64,000 bases of DNA from Bacillota bacterium (lineage in GTDB: Bacteria > Bacillota > Negativicutes > Sporomusales > UBA7701): contig JAEZJM010000021.1 in the NCBI GenBank assembly GCA_023415775.1, positions 371,934-435,933 of the forward strand. Direction: 5' to 3'. Shown here piece by piece: positions 35,185-43,768 of the stretch (positions within the stretch are counted from its first letter, which is position 1; each line of letters opens with the position of its first letter). A program made the position numbers and the translations under genes. Under the pieces are notes generated by a model. The model searched no databases. It saw only the letters and a list, made by a program, of their open reading frames with translations, and had not been told where the DNA came from.

Positions 35185-36222
35185 GTGGATAAAGTGAAAG
35201 CTCTTGAGCATACACTCCGCCAGATCGAAAAGGATCATGGCAAGGGATCGATCATGAGAATGGGCGAGATAGACGCCCGGATGGGCGTGGAAGTCATCCC
35301 CAGCGGCGCTCTGTCGCTGGATGTCGCTCTCGGCGTTGGCGGCATCCCACGCGGCCGGGTGGTGGAAATCTACGGACCCGAGTCGTCCGGCAAGACGACC
35401 GTCGCCCTTCACATCATAGCCGAGGCCCAGAAGGCTGGCGGCATCGCCGCTTTCATCGACGCCGAACACGCTCTTGATCCCGTTTACGCCCGCAAACTGG
35501 GCGTCGATATCGACAATCTCCTTATCTCCCAGCCCGACTACGGCGAGCAGGCCCTCGAGATCGCCGACGCGCTGGTGCGGAGCGGCGCGATCGATGTTAT
35601 CGTCATCGACTCGGTCGCTGCCCTGGTGCCGAAAGCGGAGATAGAAGGGGAGATGGGCGATTCCCATGTCGGCCTCCACGCGCGCCTCATGTCCCAGGCG
35701 CTGCGCAAGCTGACAGGCATCATCTCCAAATCCCGCACATCTGCGATCTTCATCAACCAGATCCGCGAGAAGGTCGGCGTAATGTTCGGCAATCCCGAAA
35801 CGACGACCGGCGGCCGGGCTCTGAAGTTCTATTCCTCGCTCCGCCTCGAGGTCCGCAAATCGGAGACCATCAAGCAGGGCAACGACATCGTCGGCACCCG
35901 CACCCGGGTCAAGGTCGTCAAGAACAAGGTCGCGCCGCCCTTCAAGCAGGCCGACTTCGACATCATGTACGGCGAAGGCATCTCCCGTACCGGCTGCATC
36001 GTCGACATGGGCACCGGGCTCGAAATAATAACCAAGAGCGGCGCGTGGTATTCCTACGGCGAGCACCGCCTCGGCCAGGGCCGAGAGAACGTTAAGGATT
36101 TCTTCCGCGACAACCCGCCGATCGCCGACGAGATAGAGGCCAAGATCCGTGAATCGCTGCTGGCCGGCGCCGTCAAGGGTTCCATCGCCGCCGCTGCCGA
36201 CGCCGACGATGGCCTCGAATAA
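35185..36222 (+). CDS. recA: recombinase RecA
   Basis: An ATP-dependent strand-exchange protein and SOS co-protease of 345 aa. Walker A is GPESSGKTTVAL (about 65-76). Other motifs are FIDAEHALDPVYA, VIDSVAALVPKAE and the L2 region FINQIREKVGVMFGNPETTTGG. GTG start at 35185 after GGGAGG. The promoter carries a LexA box. recX overlaps its 3' end by 14 nt. Confidence 0.98.
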   Translation: MDKVKALEHTLRQIEKDHGKGSIMRMGEIDARMGVEVIPSGALSLDVALGVGGIPRGRVVEIYGPESSGKTTVALHIIAEAQKAGGIAAFIDAEHALDPVYARKLGVDIDNLLISQPDYGEQALEIADALVRSGAIDVIVIDSVAALVPKAEIEGEMGDSHVGLHARLMSQALRKLTGIISKSRTSAIFINQIREKVGVMFGNPETTTGGRALKFYSSLRLEVRKSETIKQGNDIVGTRTRVKVVKNKVAPPFKQADFDIMYGEGISRTGCIVDMGTGLEIITKSGAWYSYGEHRLGQGRENVKDFFRDNPPIADEIEAKIRESLLAGAVKGSIAAAADADDGLE

Positions 36223-36658
36223 AGCCTGCCTCCCGGCGGCGGTCAAGCTGCTCGCCGCCCGCGACCACAGCGAACAGGAGCTACGGCGGAAGCTGCTTCG
36301 CCGCTACGACCCGGAGGAAACCGACGCTGCCATAGCCACCCTCAAAACGCACGGTTATCTGAACGACGCAGCCCTGGCCGGGCGACTGACCGCCAGGTGC
36401 ATCGACGACGGACAGCACGGTCGCCTCGGTATCCGCCGACGCCTCATGGAACGGGGGCTGCCGAAAGCGCTGGTCGATACCGCTCTGGCCGGCTACGACC
36501 CGGCCGCGGATTACGACCGGGCGGCCTCATTGGCCGCGCGAAAGTTCCCGGAGAAAGAAGCGGCCGACGCCCCCAAGGTCGGCCGCTTCCTTGCCGCCCG
36601 CGGTTTCGACGGCGAAACCGTGCTGGCGGTTCTTCGGCGTTTTTACGGTTACGACTGA
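36209..36658 (+). CDS. recX: RecA regulator RecX
   Basis: Binds and modulates RecA filaments. ATG at 36209 lies inside the end of recA and gives 149 aa, a usual RecX size. The three-helix repeats are visible (SEQELRRKLLRRYDPEETDAAI, GYLNDAALAGRL, KFPEKEAADAPKVGRFLAARGFDGETVLAVL). It is translationally coupled to recA. Confidence 0.9.
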   Translation: MASNKACLPAAVKLLAARDHSEQELRRKLLRRYDPEETDAAIATLKTHGYLNDAALAGRLTARCIDDGQHGRLGIRRRLMERGLPKALVDTALAGYDPAADYDRAASLAARKFPEKEAADAPKVGRFLAARGFDGETVLAVLRRFYGYD

Positions 36659-36714
36659 CCATTAAGCCCGCGATTTTGTCGATAAGTTTTCCCAAAGTAA
36701 GATATTTTGTCAAC

Positions 36715-36743
36715 TTGACACTTGTTTGAAAAACATTTACAAT
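36715..36743 (+). promoter_or_regulatory. sigma-A promoter of rny
   Basis: A perfect TTGACA (36715-36720) and TACAAT (36738-36743) are separated by 17 nt. A stem-loop AGCCGAGT/ACTCGGCT follows in the leader near 36808-36828, before the ribosome site. Confidence 0.7.
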
Positions 36744-36852
36744 TAGATTGGCCAAACGTGTACGATAGCTGAATTACAGGGATAGCCATCGGTGAACATG
36801 TCTAAAAGCCGAGTTGATACTCGGCTTTACCCGTATCCGAACATAAAAGGAG

Positions 36853-38400
36853 GTGGAAACTATCAATTTTGAACTGATTATAGCTGCGGTCGTTGCCGGA
36901 CTGATCGGTGCCGGCATCGGTTACTACATCAGGCGTAATATCGCCGAGTCCAAGGTCGCCCTTGCTGAAGACGCCGCCAAAAGGATTTTGGAGGATGCGC
37001 AAAAGTCCAGCGAGTCCAAGAAAAAGGAAGCGCTGGTTGAAGCGAAGGAAGAGATCCATCGACTGAGAGCCGAGGCTGACCGCGAAATCAAGGAACGCCG
37101 CACTGAGCTCCAGAGGCAGGAACGCCGGCTGGTGCAAAAAGAAGAAAATCTCGACCGCAAGATCGATTCGCTGGAGAAAAAGGAAGAGTCCCTCAGCCGC
37201 AAAGAGGCTGATCTGGAAAAGAGCCAGGAAAAAATCCACGAGCTTTACGCCAAACAACTGGCTGAGCTGGAACGACTGTCAGGCCTGACTTCGGATGAAG
37301 CCCGCAGCCTCCTACTCGCTAACGTCCAGGAAGAGATCAAGCACGAGACGGCGATGCTCATCAAGGAGCTTGAGCAGCAAGCCAAGGACGAAGCCGATAA
37401 GAAGGCCCGGGAGATTATATCCCTCGCCATCCAGCGTTGCGCCGCCGACCATGTCGCGGAAACCACGGTATCGGTTGTAGCCCTGCCCAACGACGAAATG
37501 AAGGGCCGCATCATCGGCCGCGAAGGCCGCAACATCCGTACCCTGGAAACACTAACCGGCATCGACCTCATCATCGATGATACCCCTGAGGCGGTTATCC
37601 TGTCCGGATTCGATCCCGTCCGGAGGGAAGTGGCCAGAATCGCCCTCGAGAAACTCATCGTCGACGGCCGTATCCATCCTGCGCGCATCGAAGAAATGGT
37701 TGAAAAGGCTCAAAAGGAAGTCGAGCAGAAGATCAAGGAAGCCGGCGAACAAGCTACTTTCGAAACCGGTGTCCACGGACTGCATCCCGAGATCATCAGG
37801 CTGCTGGGCCGCCTCAAATACCGCACCAGCTACGGACAGAACGTCCTGAAGCATTCTATCGAAGTCGCCCATCTGGCAGGCGTCATGGCCGCCGAACTGG
37901 GTGTAGACGTTATGCTCGCCAAGCGTGCCGGTCTCCTGCACGACATCGGCAAAGCGGTCGACCACGAGGTGGAAGGCCCGCACGTCACTATTGGCGCCGA
38001 TCTTGCCAAGAAGTATCGCGAGTCCGCCGAAGTCATCAACGCCATCGGCGCTCATCACGGCGACGAGGAGCCGAAGACCGTCCAAGCGGTGCTTGTCGCC
38101 GCCGCCGACGCCGTATCGGCAGCCCGGCCGGGAGCCCGCCGCGAGACGTTGGAAAGCTACCTCAAGCGCCTAACGCGCCTGGAGGAAATCGCCGATTCTT
38201 TCGACGGCGTCGATAAGTCGTTCGCCATTCAGGCCGGACGCGAAGTCCGCATCATCGTGAAGCCCGAGAAGATCGACGACCTGACCGCAATCCGCCTGGT
38301 TCGCGATATCGTGAAAAAGATCGAGAGCGAGCTGGAATACCCGGGTCAGATCAAAGTAACGGTGATCCGCGAGACCCGCGCGGTGGATTACGCAAAATAA
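36853..38400 (+). CDS. rny: ribonuclease Y
   Basis: A membrane-anchored endoribonuclease that starts mRNA decay. The N-terminal membrane segment is followed by a long charged coiled coil (about 30-190). A KH domain (GRIIGREGRNIRTLETLTG) and an HD domain (HSIEVAHL, LLHDIGKA) complete it; length is about 515 aa. The start is unclear: GTG at 36853 sits inside the strong AAGGAGGTGG site. The codon at ideal spacing is ATC at 36862 (INFELIIAAV). A rare AUC start is possible. Confidence 0.95.
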   Translation: METINFELIIAAVVAGLIGAGIGYYIRRNIAESKVALAEDAAKRILEDAQKSSESKKKEALVEAKEEIHRLRAEADREIKERRTELQRQERRLVQKEENLDRKIDSLEKKEESLSRKEADLEKSQEKIHELYAKQLAELERLSGLTSDEARSLLLANVQEEIKHETAMLIKELEQQAKDEADKKAREIISLAIQRCAADHVAETTVSVVALPNDEMKGRIIGREGRNIRTLETLTGIDLIIDDTPEAVILSGFDPVRREVARIALEKLIVDGRIHPARIEEMVEKAQKEVEQKIKEAGEQATFETGVHGLHPEIIRLLGRLKYRTSYGQNVLKHSIEVAHLAGVMAAELGVDVMLAKRAGLLHDIGKAVDHEVEGPHVTIGADLAKKYRESAEVINAIGAHHGDEEPKTVQAVLVAAADAVSAARPGARRETLESYLKRLTRLEEIADSFDGVDKSFAIQAGREVRIIVKPEKIDDLTAIRLVRDIVKKIESELEYPGQIKVTVIRETRAVDYAK

Positions 38401-38415
38401 CTCTGGAATAAAACG

Positions 38416-38446
38416 TTAAAACGGCCTGTCACCAGGCCGTTTTTAA
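38416..38446 (+). terminator. rho-independent terminator after rny
   Basis: AAAACGGCCTG and CAGGCCGTTTTT form a perfect stem with a 4-nt loop. Confidence 0.9.
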
Positions 38447-38546
38447 TTTCTGCCAGCAGGCGCGCCGGCAGGAATTGACCGCCCGCGGCGAGAATACCAT
38501 ATGCAAGCTGCTTTCATATTACTTTTTGTACGGACGGTGAGAGAAG

Positions 38547-39065
38547 TTGCCGAAGCTGCAGCAGGACTCAGAATACATCTCCCACGGAGCCAATCTGCTT
38601 ATATCGATCTTGGTCCGCTATCCGGAAATCGGTAAAGTCAATTACGACGCCGAAGCCGGCACCATCAACCTGACGTTCATGTTTTCCGGCAATCCGGCCG
38701 CCGCAGAGCTTGCGGCCATTACAAACCGTCTCCTTGCCAGTATTGATGCCTACCACACCCTTGAGGGCATCAGGGGCGGCAGCGCCGACATTCGTTACAG
38801 CACTTGCGATTCGGTGGCCATGCTGACCCTCCGCCGCGATGTGGATACCCTTTCAAGAGGCGAGATGGCCCTGGTGATCGCGCTGCTACGGGAAACGCTG
38901 CAGGATCGTCTGGTGGCTGACGAAAACGACGCCATCCTCGAGGAAGACCTCCTCGTCCAGGACGAAGTCATCGGCACGATGCTCGAGAGCATGAAGAAGG
39001 ACCACAGCGGCAATGCCCTTATCGGCATCCGCGAAGACGGCCGGGTTCTTGTTTTCAACAAATAA
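38547..39065 (+). CDS. hypothetical protein (172 aa)
   Basis: I do not recognise this family. The protein is soluble and acidic. The N-terminal two thirds look like an alpha/beta fold (INLTFMFSGNPAAAELAAITNRLL; STCDSVAMLTLRRDVDTLSRGEMALVIALL). The C-terminus is an acidic helical tail ending GIREDGRVLVFNK. The start is TTG at 38547 after GGTGAGAG. It lies alone between the rny terminator and spoVS. Confidence 0.6.
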   Translation: MPKLQQDSEYISHGANLLISILVRYPEIGKVNYDAEAGTINLTFMFSGNPAAAELAAITNRLLASIDAYHTLEGIRGGSADIRYSTCDSVAMLTLRRDVDTLSRGEMALVIALLRETLQDRLVADENDAILEEDLLVQDEVIGTMLESMKKDHSGNALIGIREDGRVLVFNK

Positions 39066-39128
39066 CGATGCTTTTTACCTCAAAATTTTGCTAAATGTTG
39101 CAATTATTTGAATTTTTCCCATGAAAAA

Positions 39129-39155
39129 AAAGGAATTTCCTTGCTTGTACCGAAT
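39129..39155 (+). promoter_or_regulatory. sigma-H-type promoter of spoVS
   Basis: AAAGGAATT (39129-39137) and ACCGAAT (39149-39155) are separated by 11 nt. This exactly matches the B. subtilis sigma-H consensus RnAGGAwWW-N11/12-RnnGAAT. B. subtilis spoVS is sigma-H dependent, which supports the call. Confidence 0.75.
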
Positions 39156-39214
39156 ACCTCAACGACAAGGACTTGTAGCGTTTTCGCTATATTTGAAGGA
39201 GGGTACTTACAAGC

Positions 39215-39475
39215 ATGGAAGTTCTTAAGGTGTCAGCAAAGTCCAACCCCAACTCGGTGGCCGGAGCATTGGCGGGCGTGCTTAGGGAACGCGGCGGAGC
39301 GGAAATGCAAGCCATCGGCGCCGGGGCCCTCAACCAGGCTGTCAAGGCGGTAGCGATCGCCCGAGGCTTCGTAGCTCCCCATGGGGTCGATCTTATATGT
39401 ATCCCTGCGTTCACCGATATCATGATCGACGGAGAAGAGCGGACCGCCATCAAGCTGATCGTCGAACCCCGCTAA
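39215..39475 (+). CDS. spoVS: stage V sporulation protein S
   Basis: An 86-aa Alba-like small protein, highly conserved: MEVLKVSAKSNPNSVAGALAG, then GAGALNQAVKAVAIARGFVAPHG and PAFTDIMIDGEERTAIKLIVEPR. It is required for normal progress of sporulation in B. subtilis; the biochemical role is unclear. It is preceded by a sigma-H promoter and an AAGGAGG site, and followed by a terminator, so it is a single-gene unit. Confidence 0.97.
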   Translation: MEVLKVSAKSNPNSVAGALAGVLRERGGAEMQAIGAGALNQAVKAVAIARGFVAPHGVDLICIPAFTDIMIDGEERTAIKLIVEPR

Positions 39476-39482
39476 ACCGTAT

Positions 39483-39516
39483 CTGAAAACCTGTTCCTGA
39501 GGGAACAGGTTTTTTG
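39483..39516 (+). terminator. rho-independent terminator after spoVS
   Basis: AACCTGTTCC and GGAACAGGTT form a perfect stem, followed by TTTTTTG. Confidence 0.9.
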
Positions 39517-39577
39517 TTGCCCGCCGCCGAAGGAAGGCATAATATAGTGTATGGATATCGAGACAAGGAGTGAGATC

Positions 39578-41080
39578 ATGCAAGTCGAAGTCATAACCGG
39601 GTCGGTCACGGAAATCATCTGTGACGCCCTGATTGTCAATGTTTTCGAAGGAGTAAGCCTGCCCGGCGGCGCCACCGGGGCGGTGGATACGGCCCTCGAC
39701 GGACAGATAGCCGGCCTTATCCGCAGCAAACAGGGCGCCGGCAAATACGGCGCCACCTCAATCCTCCACATTTGCACGGGCGTGGGCGCCAGGCAGGTTA
39801 TTCTCCTCGGCCTCGGCAAACAGGAGGAGTTCACCCTCGACCGCCTGCGCGGCGTCGCCGGAACAGCCATCAGAGCCGCTCAGAAGCTCGACGCCCGTTC
39901 CGTCGCCACCGTAATCCACGGGGCCGGCCAGGCCGGTTTCGACCCGCAGGCGGCCTCTCAGGCGCTCGTAGAGGGAACGCTGCTCGGCAACTATCGGTTT
40001 CGCCATTATAAAACCGAAAAAGACGATGTTGTTCTCCCTGAGAATCTTTATATCATCGATAATGACGCCCAAAAAATCGCGGCGATAACCGTCGGCGCCC
40101 GCCGCGGACGGACGATCGCCGCCGCCGCCAATCTTGCCCGCGACCTTGTCAATCATCCCGCAAACCATATGACGCCGACAAAGATGGCGGCCCAGGCTGC
40201 GGAAATCGCTGCCAAACTCGGCCTGGAAATGCAGGTGCTGGACGAAGGGGAGATCGCAGCCCTGGGGATGAGCGCCTTCCTGGCCGTCTCCCAAGGCAGC
40301 CATGAGCCGCCGCGGCTGATCGTCATGAAATACACCGGCAATCCCGGCAGTAAGAATCTCCTCGCTCTTGTCGGCAAAGGGGTAACCTTCGACAGCGGCG
40401 GTATATCGCTCAAGCCGAGCGAAGGGATGCACGAAATGAAGGACGACATGGCCGGCGCCGCGGCCGTCCTCGGCGCCCTGCAGGCCATTGCCGAACTCAG
40501 ACCGTCGGTAAACATCCTCGCTGTTGTCCCCTGCACCGAGAACCTGCCCTCAGGGTATGCGTTCCGCCCCGGCGACGTGATCGGCTCGCTCGGCGGTAAA
40601 ACTATCGAGATTATCAGCACCGACGCCGAGGGTCGCCTGATCCTCGCCGACGCCATCGCCTACGCCCTGCGTCTTGGCGCGACCCACATCGTCGACCTCG
40701 CCACCTTGACCGGTGCCTGTGTCGTCGCTCTCGGCAGCGTCACATCCGGCGTGATGGCCAACGACAGCGCCCTGTGCCGCCAGGTGCTTGACGCAGCTGG
40801 GGCGGTGGGAGAGAAGATGTGGGAATTGCCGCTTCACGAGGAATATAAGGAACAGATCAAGAGCGACATCGCCGACCTGAAAAACTCCGGCGGCCGTCAA
40901 GCCGGCGCCATTACCGCCGGGCTGTTCATCGCCAGCTTCACCGACGGCAAACCGTGGGTGCATATCGACATCGCCGGCACGGTATCCAGCGACAAGGACA
41001 GTGGCTACAACGTCAAAGGCGCCACCGGGGTCGGGGTGCGGACGCTCGTCCGCCTGGCGGAGAACCTCGACGCATGGTAG
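39578..41080 (+). CDS. pepA: leucyl aminopeptidase (M17)
   Basis: A two-metal cytosolic aminopeptidase of 500 aa. ATG at 39578 follows AAGGAG at good spacing; an upstream in-frame ATG at 39551 lacks a ribosome site. Metal and catalytic motifs are VGKGVTFDSGGISLKPS, MKDDMAGAAAV and the signature NTDAEGRL-type STDAEGRLILADAI. The N-terminal macro-like domain covers about 1-165. The PHP gene starts within its last codons. Confidence 0.95.
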   Translation: MQVEVITGSVTEIICDALIVNVFEGVSLPGGATGAVDTALDGQIAGLIRSKQGAGKYGATSILHICTGVGARQVILLGLGKQEEFTLDRLRGVAGTAIRAAQKLDARSVATVIHGAGQAGFDPQAASQALVEGTLLGNYRFRHYKTEKDDVVLPENLYIIDNDAQKIAAITVGARRGRTIAAAANLARDLVNHPANHMTPTKMAAQAAEIAAKLGLEMQVLDEGEIAALGMSAFLAVSQGSHEPPRLIVMKYTGNPGSKNLLALVGKGVTFDSGGISLKPSEGMHEMKDDMAGAAAVLGALQAIAELRPSVNILAVVPCTENLPSGYAFRPGDVIGSLGGKTIEIISTDAEGRLILADAIAYALRLGATHIVDLATLTGACVVALGSVTSGVMANDSALCRQVLDAAGAVGEKMWELPLHEEYKEQIKSDIADLKNSGGRQAGAITAGLFIASFTDGKPWVHIDIAGTVSSDKDSGYNVKGATGVGVRTLVRLAENLDAW

Positions 41081-41895
41081 CCGATCTGCATGTTCACACC
41101 ACCGCCTCCGACGGACGCTACACGCCGGAGGAAGTCTGGGAGCAGGCGATCCAGAGCGGCCTGAGTCACGTGGCGATCACCGATCACGACACCATCGACG
41201 GTTTTCTGGCGCTGACAGCCAAAGCTGCCGGCGGCCCCGAGCTCATTCCCGGCATCGAATTTTCTACCGACCTGCCGGACTGTGAAGTCCACATTCTCGG
41301 CTATCTTTTCGACCCGACCGACCCCGAACTAAACCGCCAGATAAAACTTATTGCCGCCGACCGCCTCAGCCGCGCCGAGCGGATGGTCGCCAAGCTCGCT
41401 GCCCTCGGCTACCCGGTCGACTATAACCGCGTGCTGGCCATCGCCGGCGACACTTCGTCCGTCGGACGCCCCCACGTCGCCGCAGCCCTGGTCGAACGCG
41501 GCTATTTTCCCGATATCGGCACCGTGTTCGATGTTCTCCTCGAACACGGCAAGCCGGGTTACGTGCCCCACTACAAGCTGACCCCGGCCGACACCGTCGC
41601 CCTGATCAAGAACGCCGGCGGCCTCGCCGTGTTGGCCCACCCCGGCCTGGTGGGCGACGACGCTGTCGTGTGCGCCATGCTGGACCTCGGCATTGACGGC
41701 ATCGAAGTTTATCATCCCAGCCACGACGGGGCAGCCACCGCCAAATACCTGGCGATGACCACCGAATATGGACTGGCGGTAACGGGCGGCTCGGATTTCC
41801 ATGGCATACCTGGCCGCTACCCGGAAACCCTCGGGAAATTCACCGTTCCCGCCGACCTTGCCCTGCGCCTCCTCGGACGGCCTGTCCAGGCATGA
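41074..41895 (+). CDS. PHP-domain phosphoesterase (TrpH/RNase AM-like)
   Basis: A metal-dependent phosphoesterase of 273 aa with the PHP motifs DLHVHTTASDGRYTPEE, ITDHDTIDGF, GIEFST, LAHPGL and GSDFHG. The family includes 5'-3' exonucleases acting on short RNA and phosphoadenosine compounds, so the activity here is only inferred. ATG at 41074 overlaps the end of pepA, so it is translationally coupled. Confidence 0.88.
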   Translation: MVADLHVHTTASDGRYTPEEVWEQAIQSGLSHVAITDHDTIDGFLALTAKAAGGPELIPGIEFSTDLPDCEVHILGYLFDPTDPELNRQIKLIAADRLSRAERMVAKLAALGYPVDYNRVLAIAGDTSSVGRPHVAAALVERGYFPDIGTVFDVLLEHGKPGYVPHYKLTPADTVALIKNAGGLAVLAHPGLVGDDAVVCAMLDLGIDGIEVYHPSHDGAATAKYLAMTTEYGLAVTGGSDFHGIPGRYPETLGKFTVPADLALRLLGRPVQA

Positions 41896-41950
41896 AACAG
41901 GCTGTGACCGCATATAATGCCTGTAGAGCACGCTCACAGGGGGAGGCTTT

Positions 41951-42244
41951 ATGGGCGAGGAAACCGCCGTCGTCGAAGAACTCCGGGCCCGCGTCCGGGA
42001 GCTTGAAGACAAGGTCGAGGCATTGCGCATCAGCCGTCGGGTGCTGATGAATCTCCTCGACACCCTGGAGAAGGAGAAACGCGACCAACTCGACAAGCTG
42101 TCCAATCAGAACGAGAAGCTGCAGCAGAACAACTGCCGCTACGCCCGGGCCATCATGCTCCGCAACATCCGCATCACAGAACTTGAGGAACAGCTCCGCC
42201 TGCTGCTCGCCGGCAAGAATCGGACAGGAAATACTTTTACTTGA
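41951..42244 (+). CDS. small coiled-coil protein (97 aa)
   Basis: Nearly the whole protein is a predicted coiled coil (heptads from EELRARVRELEDKVEALRIS to the end, broken near NNCRYARAIMLRNI). No other domain is visible. A GGGGGAGG ribosome site precedes the ATG. It is followed by a terminator. The function is unknown. Confidence 0.6.
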   Translation: MGEETAVVEELRARVRELEDKVEALRISRRVLMNLLDTLEKEKRDQLDKLSNQNEKLQQNNCRYARAIMLRNIRITELEEQLRLLLAGKNRTGNTFT

Positions 42245-42245
42245 C

Positions 42246-42274
42246 AACACCTGCAAAGGTGTTTATTTTTATTT
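42246..42274 (+). terminator. rho-independent terminator after the coiled-coil gene
   Basis: AACACCT and AGGTGTT are followed by TATTTTTATTT, directly after the stop. A TTGACA overlaps its left arm and could belong to a promoter for the next gene. Confidence 0.65.
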
Positions 42275-42318
42275 ATGAGCAGGCAAATTAATGTTGCCAG
42301 CGATAAGGAGGCCGTCAT

Positions 42319-43149
42319 ATGGAGGTCATCGCGTTAGTAGGTCCGAGCGGGACCGGAAAAAGCCATCGCGCGCTGATTGTCGCCCACGACCATAACGTTG
42401 ACGGCATCATCGACGACGGGCTACTCATCAAGGACAGCAAAATCATCGCCGGCCACTCGGCCAAAAAGGAGCCGAGCAAGATCCGCGCCGTCAAGCGGGC
42501 CATCTTCATGGAACCCGACCACGCCGAGGAGGTGCGCATGGGGATTGAGTCCATCCATCCCGAGCGTCTGCTCATCCTTGGCACCTCCCGCAACATGGTC
42601 AACAAAATCGTCGATATCCTTCAGCTGCCGCCGGTCAGCAAGGTCATCAACATCGAAGACATCGCCAGCAAGCACGAGATCGCCAAAGCGCGGGAAAGCA
42701 GGTCGAAAGAGGGCCGTCACATAATCCCCGTGCCGACCATCGAGCTCAAACCTTATTTTTCGGGCTATTTAATCGACCCGCTGGAGATATTTTTCAAAAA
42801 GTCGCAGTCAACGGCCAAACGGCGCAAGCTTGGCGAAAAATCGATTGTCCGCCCGACCTTCAGCTATTATGGCAAGTTGTTCATTGCCGACGCGGCCATC
42901 GCCGCCATCGTCGACAACGTAGCAACCAGCGATATGTCGATCACCCGCACCGGCCAGGTCACCATCAAAAATTCCCACGACCGCGAAAAAGGGATTTCCA
43001 TATCCTTGGACGTAACTATAAAGTATGGTTTGCCGCTGAGGGACATTCTCGTGAACGCCCAGCAACGCATCAAAAACATGGTTGAATACATGACCGGCAT
43101 GATGGTCAAAGATGTCAACATCGAAGTCCGTCGCTTAAGTATTGATTAA
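42319..43149 (+). CDS. P-loop ATPase fused to an Asp23/Gls24-like domain
   Basis: The 276-aa protein has a Walker A motif GPSGTGKSHRA at residues 8-18. A middle region of unknown fold contains ILGTSRNMVNKIVDIL. The C-terminal 100 residues match the Asp23/Gls24 (DUF322) pattern (VATSDMSITRTGQV, ISLDVTIKYGLPLRDIL, VNAQQRIKNMVEYMTGM). Asp23/Gls24 proteins are linked to envelope stress. The nucleotide and target are unknown. It is followed after 20 nt by the DUF3870 gene. Confidence 0.72.
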   Translation: MEVIALVGPSGTGKSHRALIVAHDHNVDGIIDDGLLIKDSKIIAGHSAKKEPSKIRAVKRAIFMEPDHAEEVRMGIESIHPERLLILGTSRNMVNKIVDILQLPPVSKVINIEDIASKHEIAKARESRSKEGRHIIPVPTIELKPYFSGYLIDPLEIFFKKSQSTAKRRKLGEKSIVRPTFSYYGKLFIADAAIAAIVDNVATSDMSITRTGQVTIKNSHDREKGISISLDVTIKYGLPLRDILVNAQQRIKNMVEYMTGMMVKDVNIEVRRLSID

Positions 43150-43169
43150 TAATAAAAGGGGGGAGTGTC

Positions 43170-43517
43170 TTGCCGAAAGCTATAGGGCGGCGGGTGCTGT
43201 TCTCGGGCTATGCAAAATTGCCCACCGGCATAACCGCCACCGAACTCTACCGGGTTATCGGCCTGGTTATCCTCGTAGACATGGATACCGAGACCATTCT
43301 CGAAGCCGACTGCACCCTGGCAACCCAGGTCGCCCGTAAACATGTGGCCGAGACGCTCATCGGCCAGTCGCTCAAGAATGGCCCCGAGCCCCTCGTCCGC
43401 CTCGTCGACCAGGTCTATCAGGGCAGCGCGAAAAAAGCCATCATCACCGCCCTGCGCATCAGCTTCGATAAGTATAGGAGCTTTAAGGAGGGGGCCTTGC
43501 CCGCCATGCTCGACTAG
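43170..43517 (+). CDS. DUF3870 domain protein
   Basis: A 115-aa protein whose body FSGYAKLPTGITATELYRVIGLVILVDM and ALRISFDKYRSF agrees with DUF3870. TTG start at 43170 after AGGGGGGAG. It is co-directional with and close to the P-loop/Asp23 gene. The function is unknown. A palindromic repeat follows the stop. Confidence 0.7.
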   Translation: MPKAIGRRVLFSGYAKLPTGITATELYRVIGLVILVDMDTETILEADCTLATQVARKHVAETLIGQSLKNGPEPLVRLVDQVYQGSAKKAIITALRISFDKYRSFKEGALPAMLD

Positions 43518-43522
43518 GCTTC

Positions 43523-43700
43523 GGCCGTTGATAACCCACCATCTGCGGCGTTGCCGCTGCGGGCGCTTGCTAGCGTACGTCCGAGTACGCGCGATGCTGT
43601 TAAACCGTGCCTGTGCAAACCATGTAGGCATACTTGGTCGCGGAGGAAACGGTGCAGCGCGTCCTCGCGTCGCCTTGCATCTGACGGGTTCTGAACGGCC
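43523..43700. repeat. palindromic intergenic repeat, copy C
   Basis: The ends are inverted: GGCCGTTGATAACCC at the left and GGGTTCTGAACGGCC at the right. The interior contains ATCTGCGGCGTTGC, the centre GCGTAC-6 nt-GTACGC, and CGCCTTGCATCTGA. These match copy A after reverse complementing. It is longer than A by an insertion of about 60 nt in one arm. Confidence 0.65.
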
Positions 43701-43768
43701 TTATGTGTTTATGTAAGGACTTTTTTGTACGGCCCTTTGGCCGAATTCACGCAAGGGAGTCTTCCCTG

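Noticed and set aside
43501..43716. Extended ORFs across 43.5-43.7 kb as a real gene
   Set aside because: The stretch is a palindromic repeat shared with 14.6 kb; open frames there are by chance.
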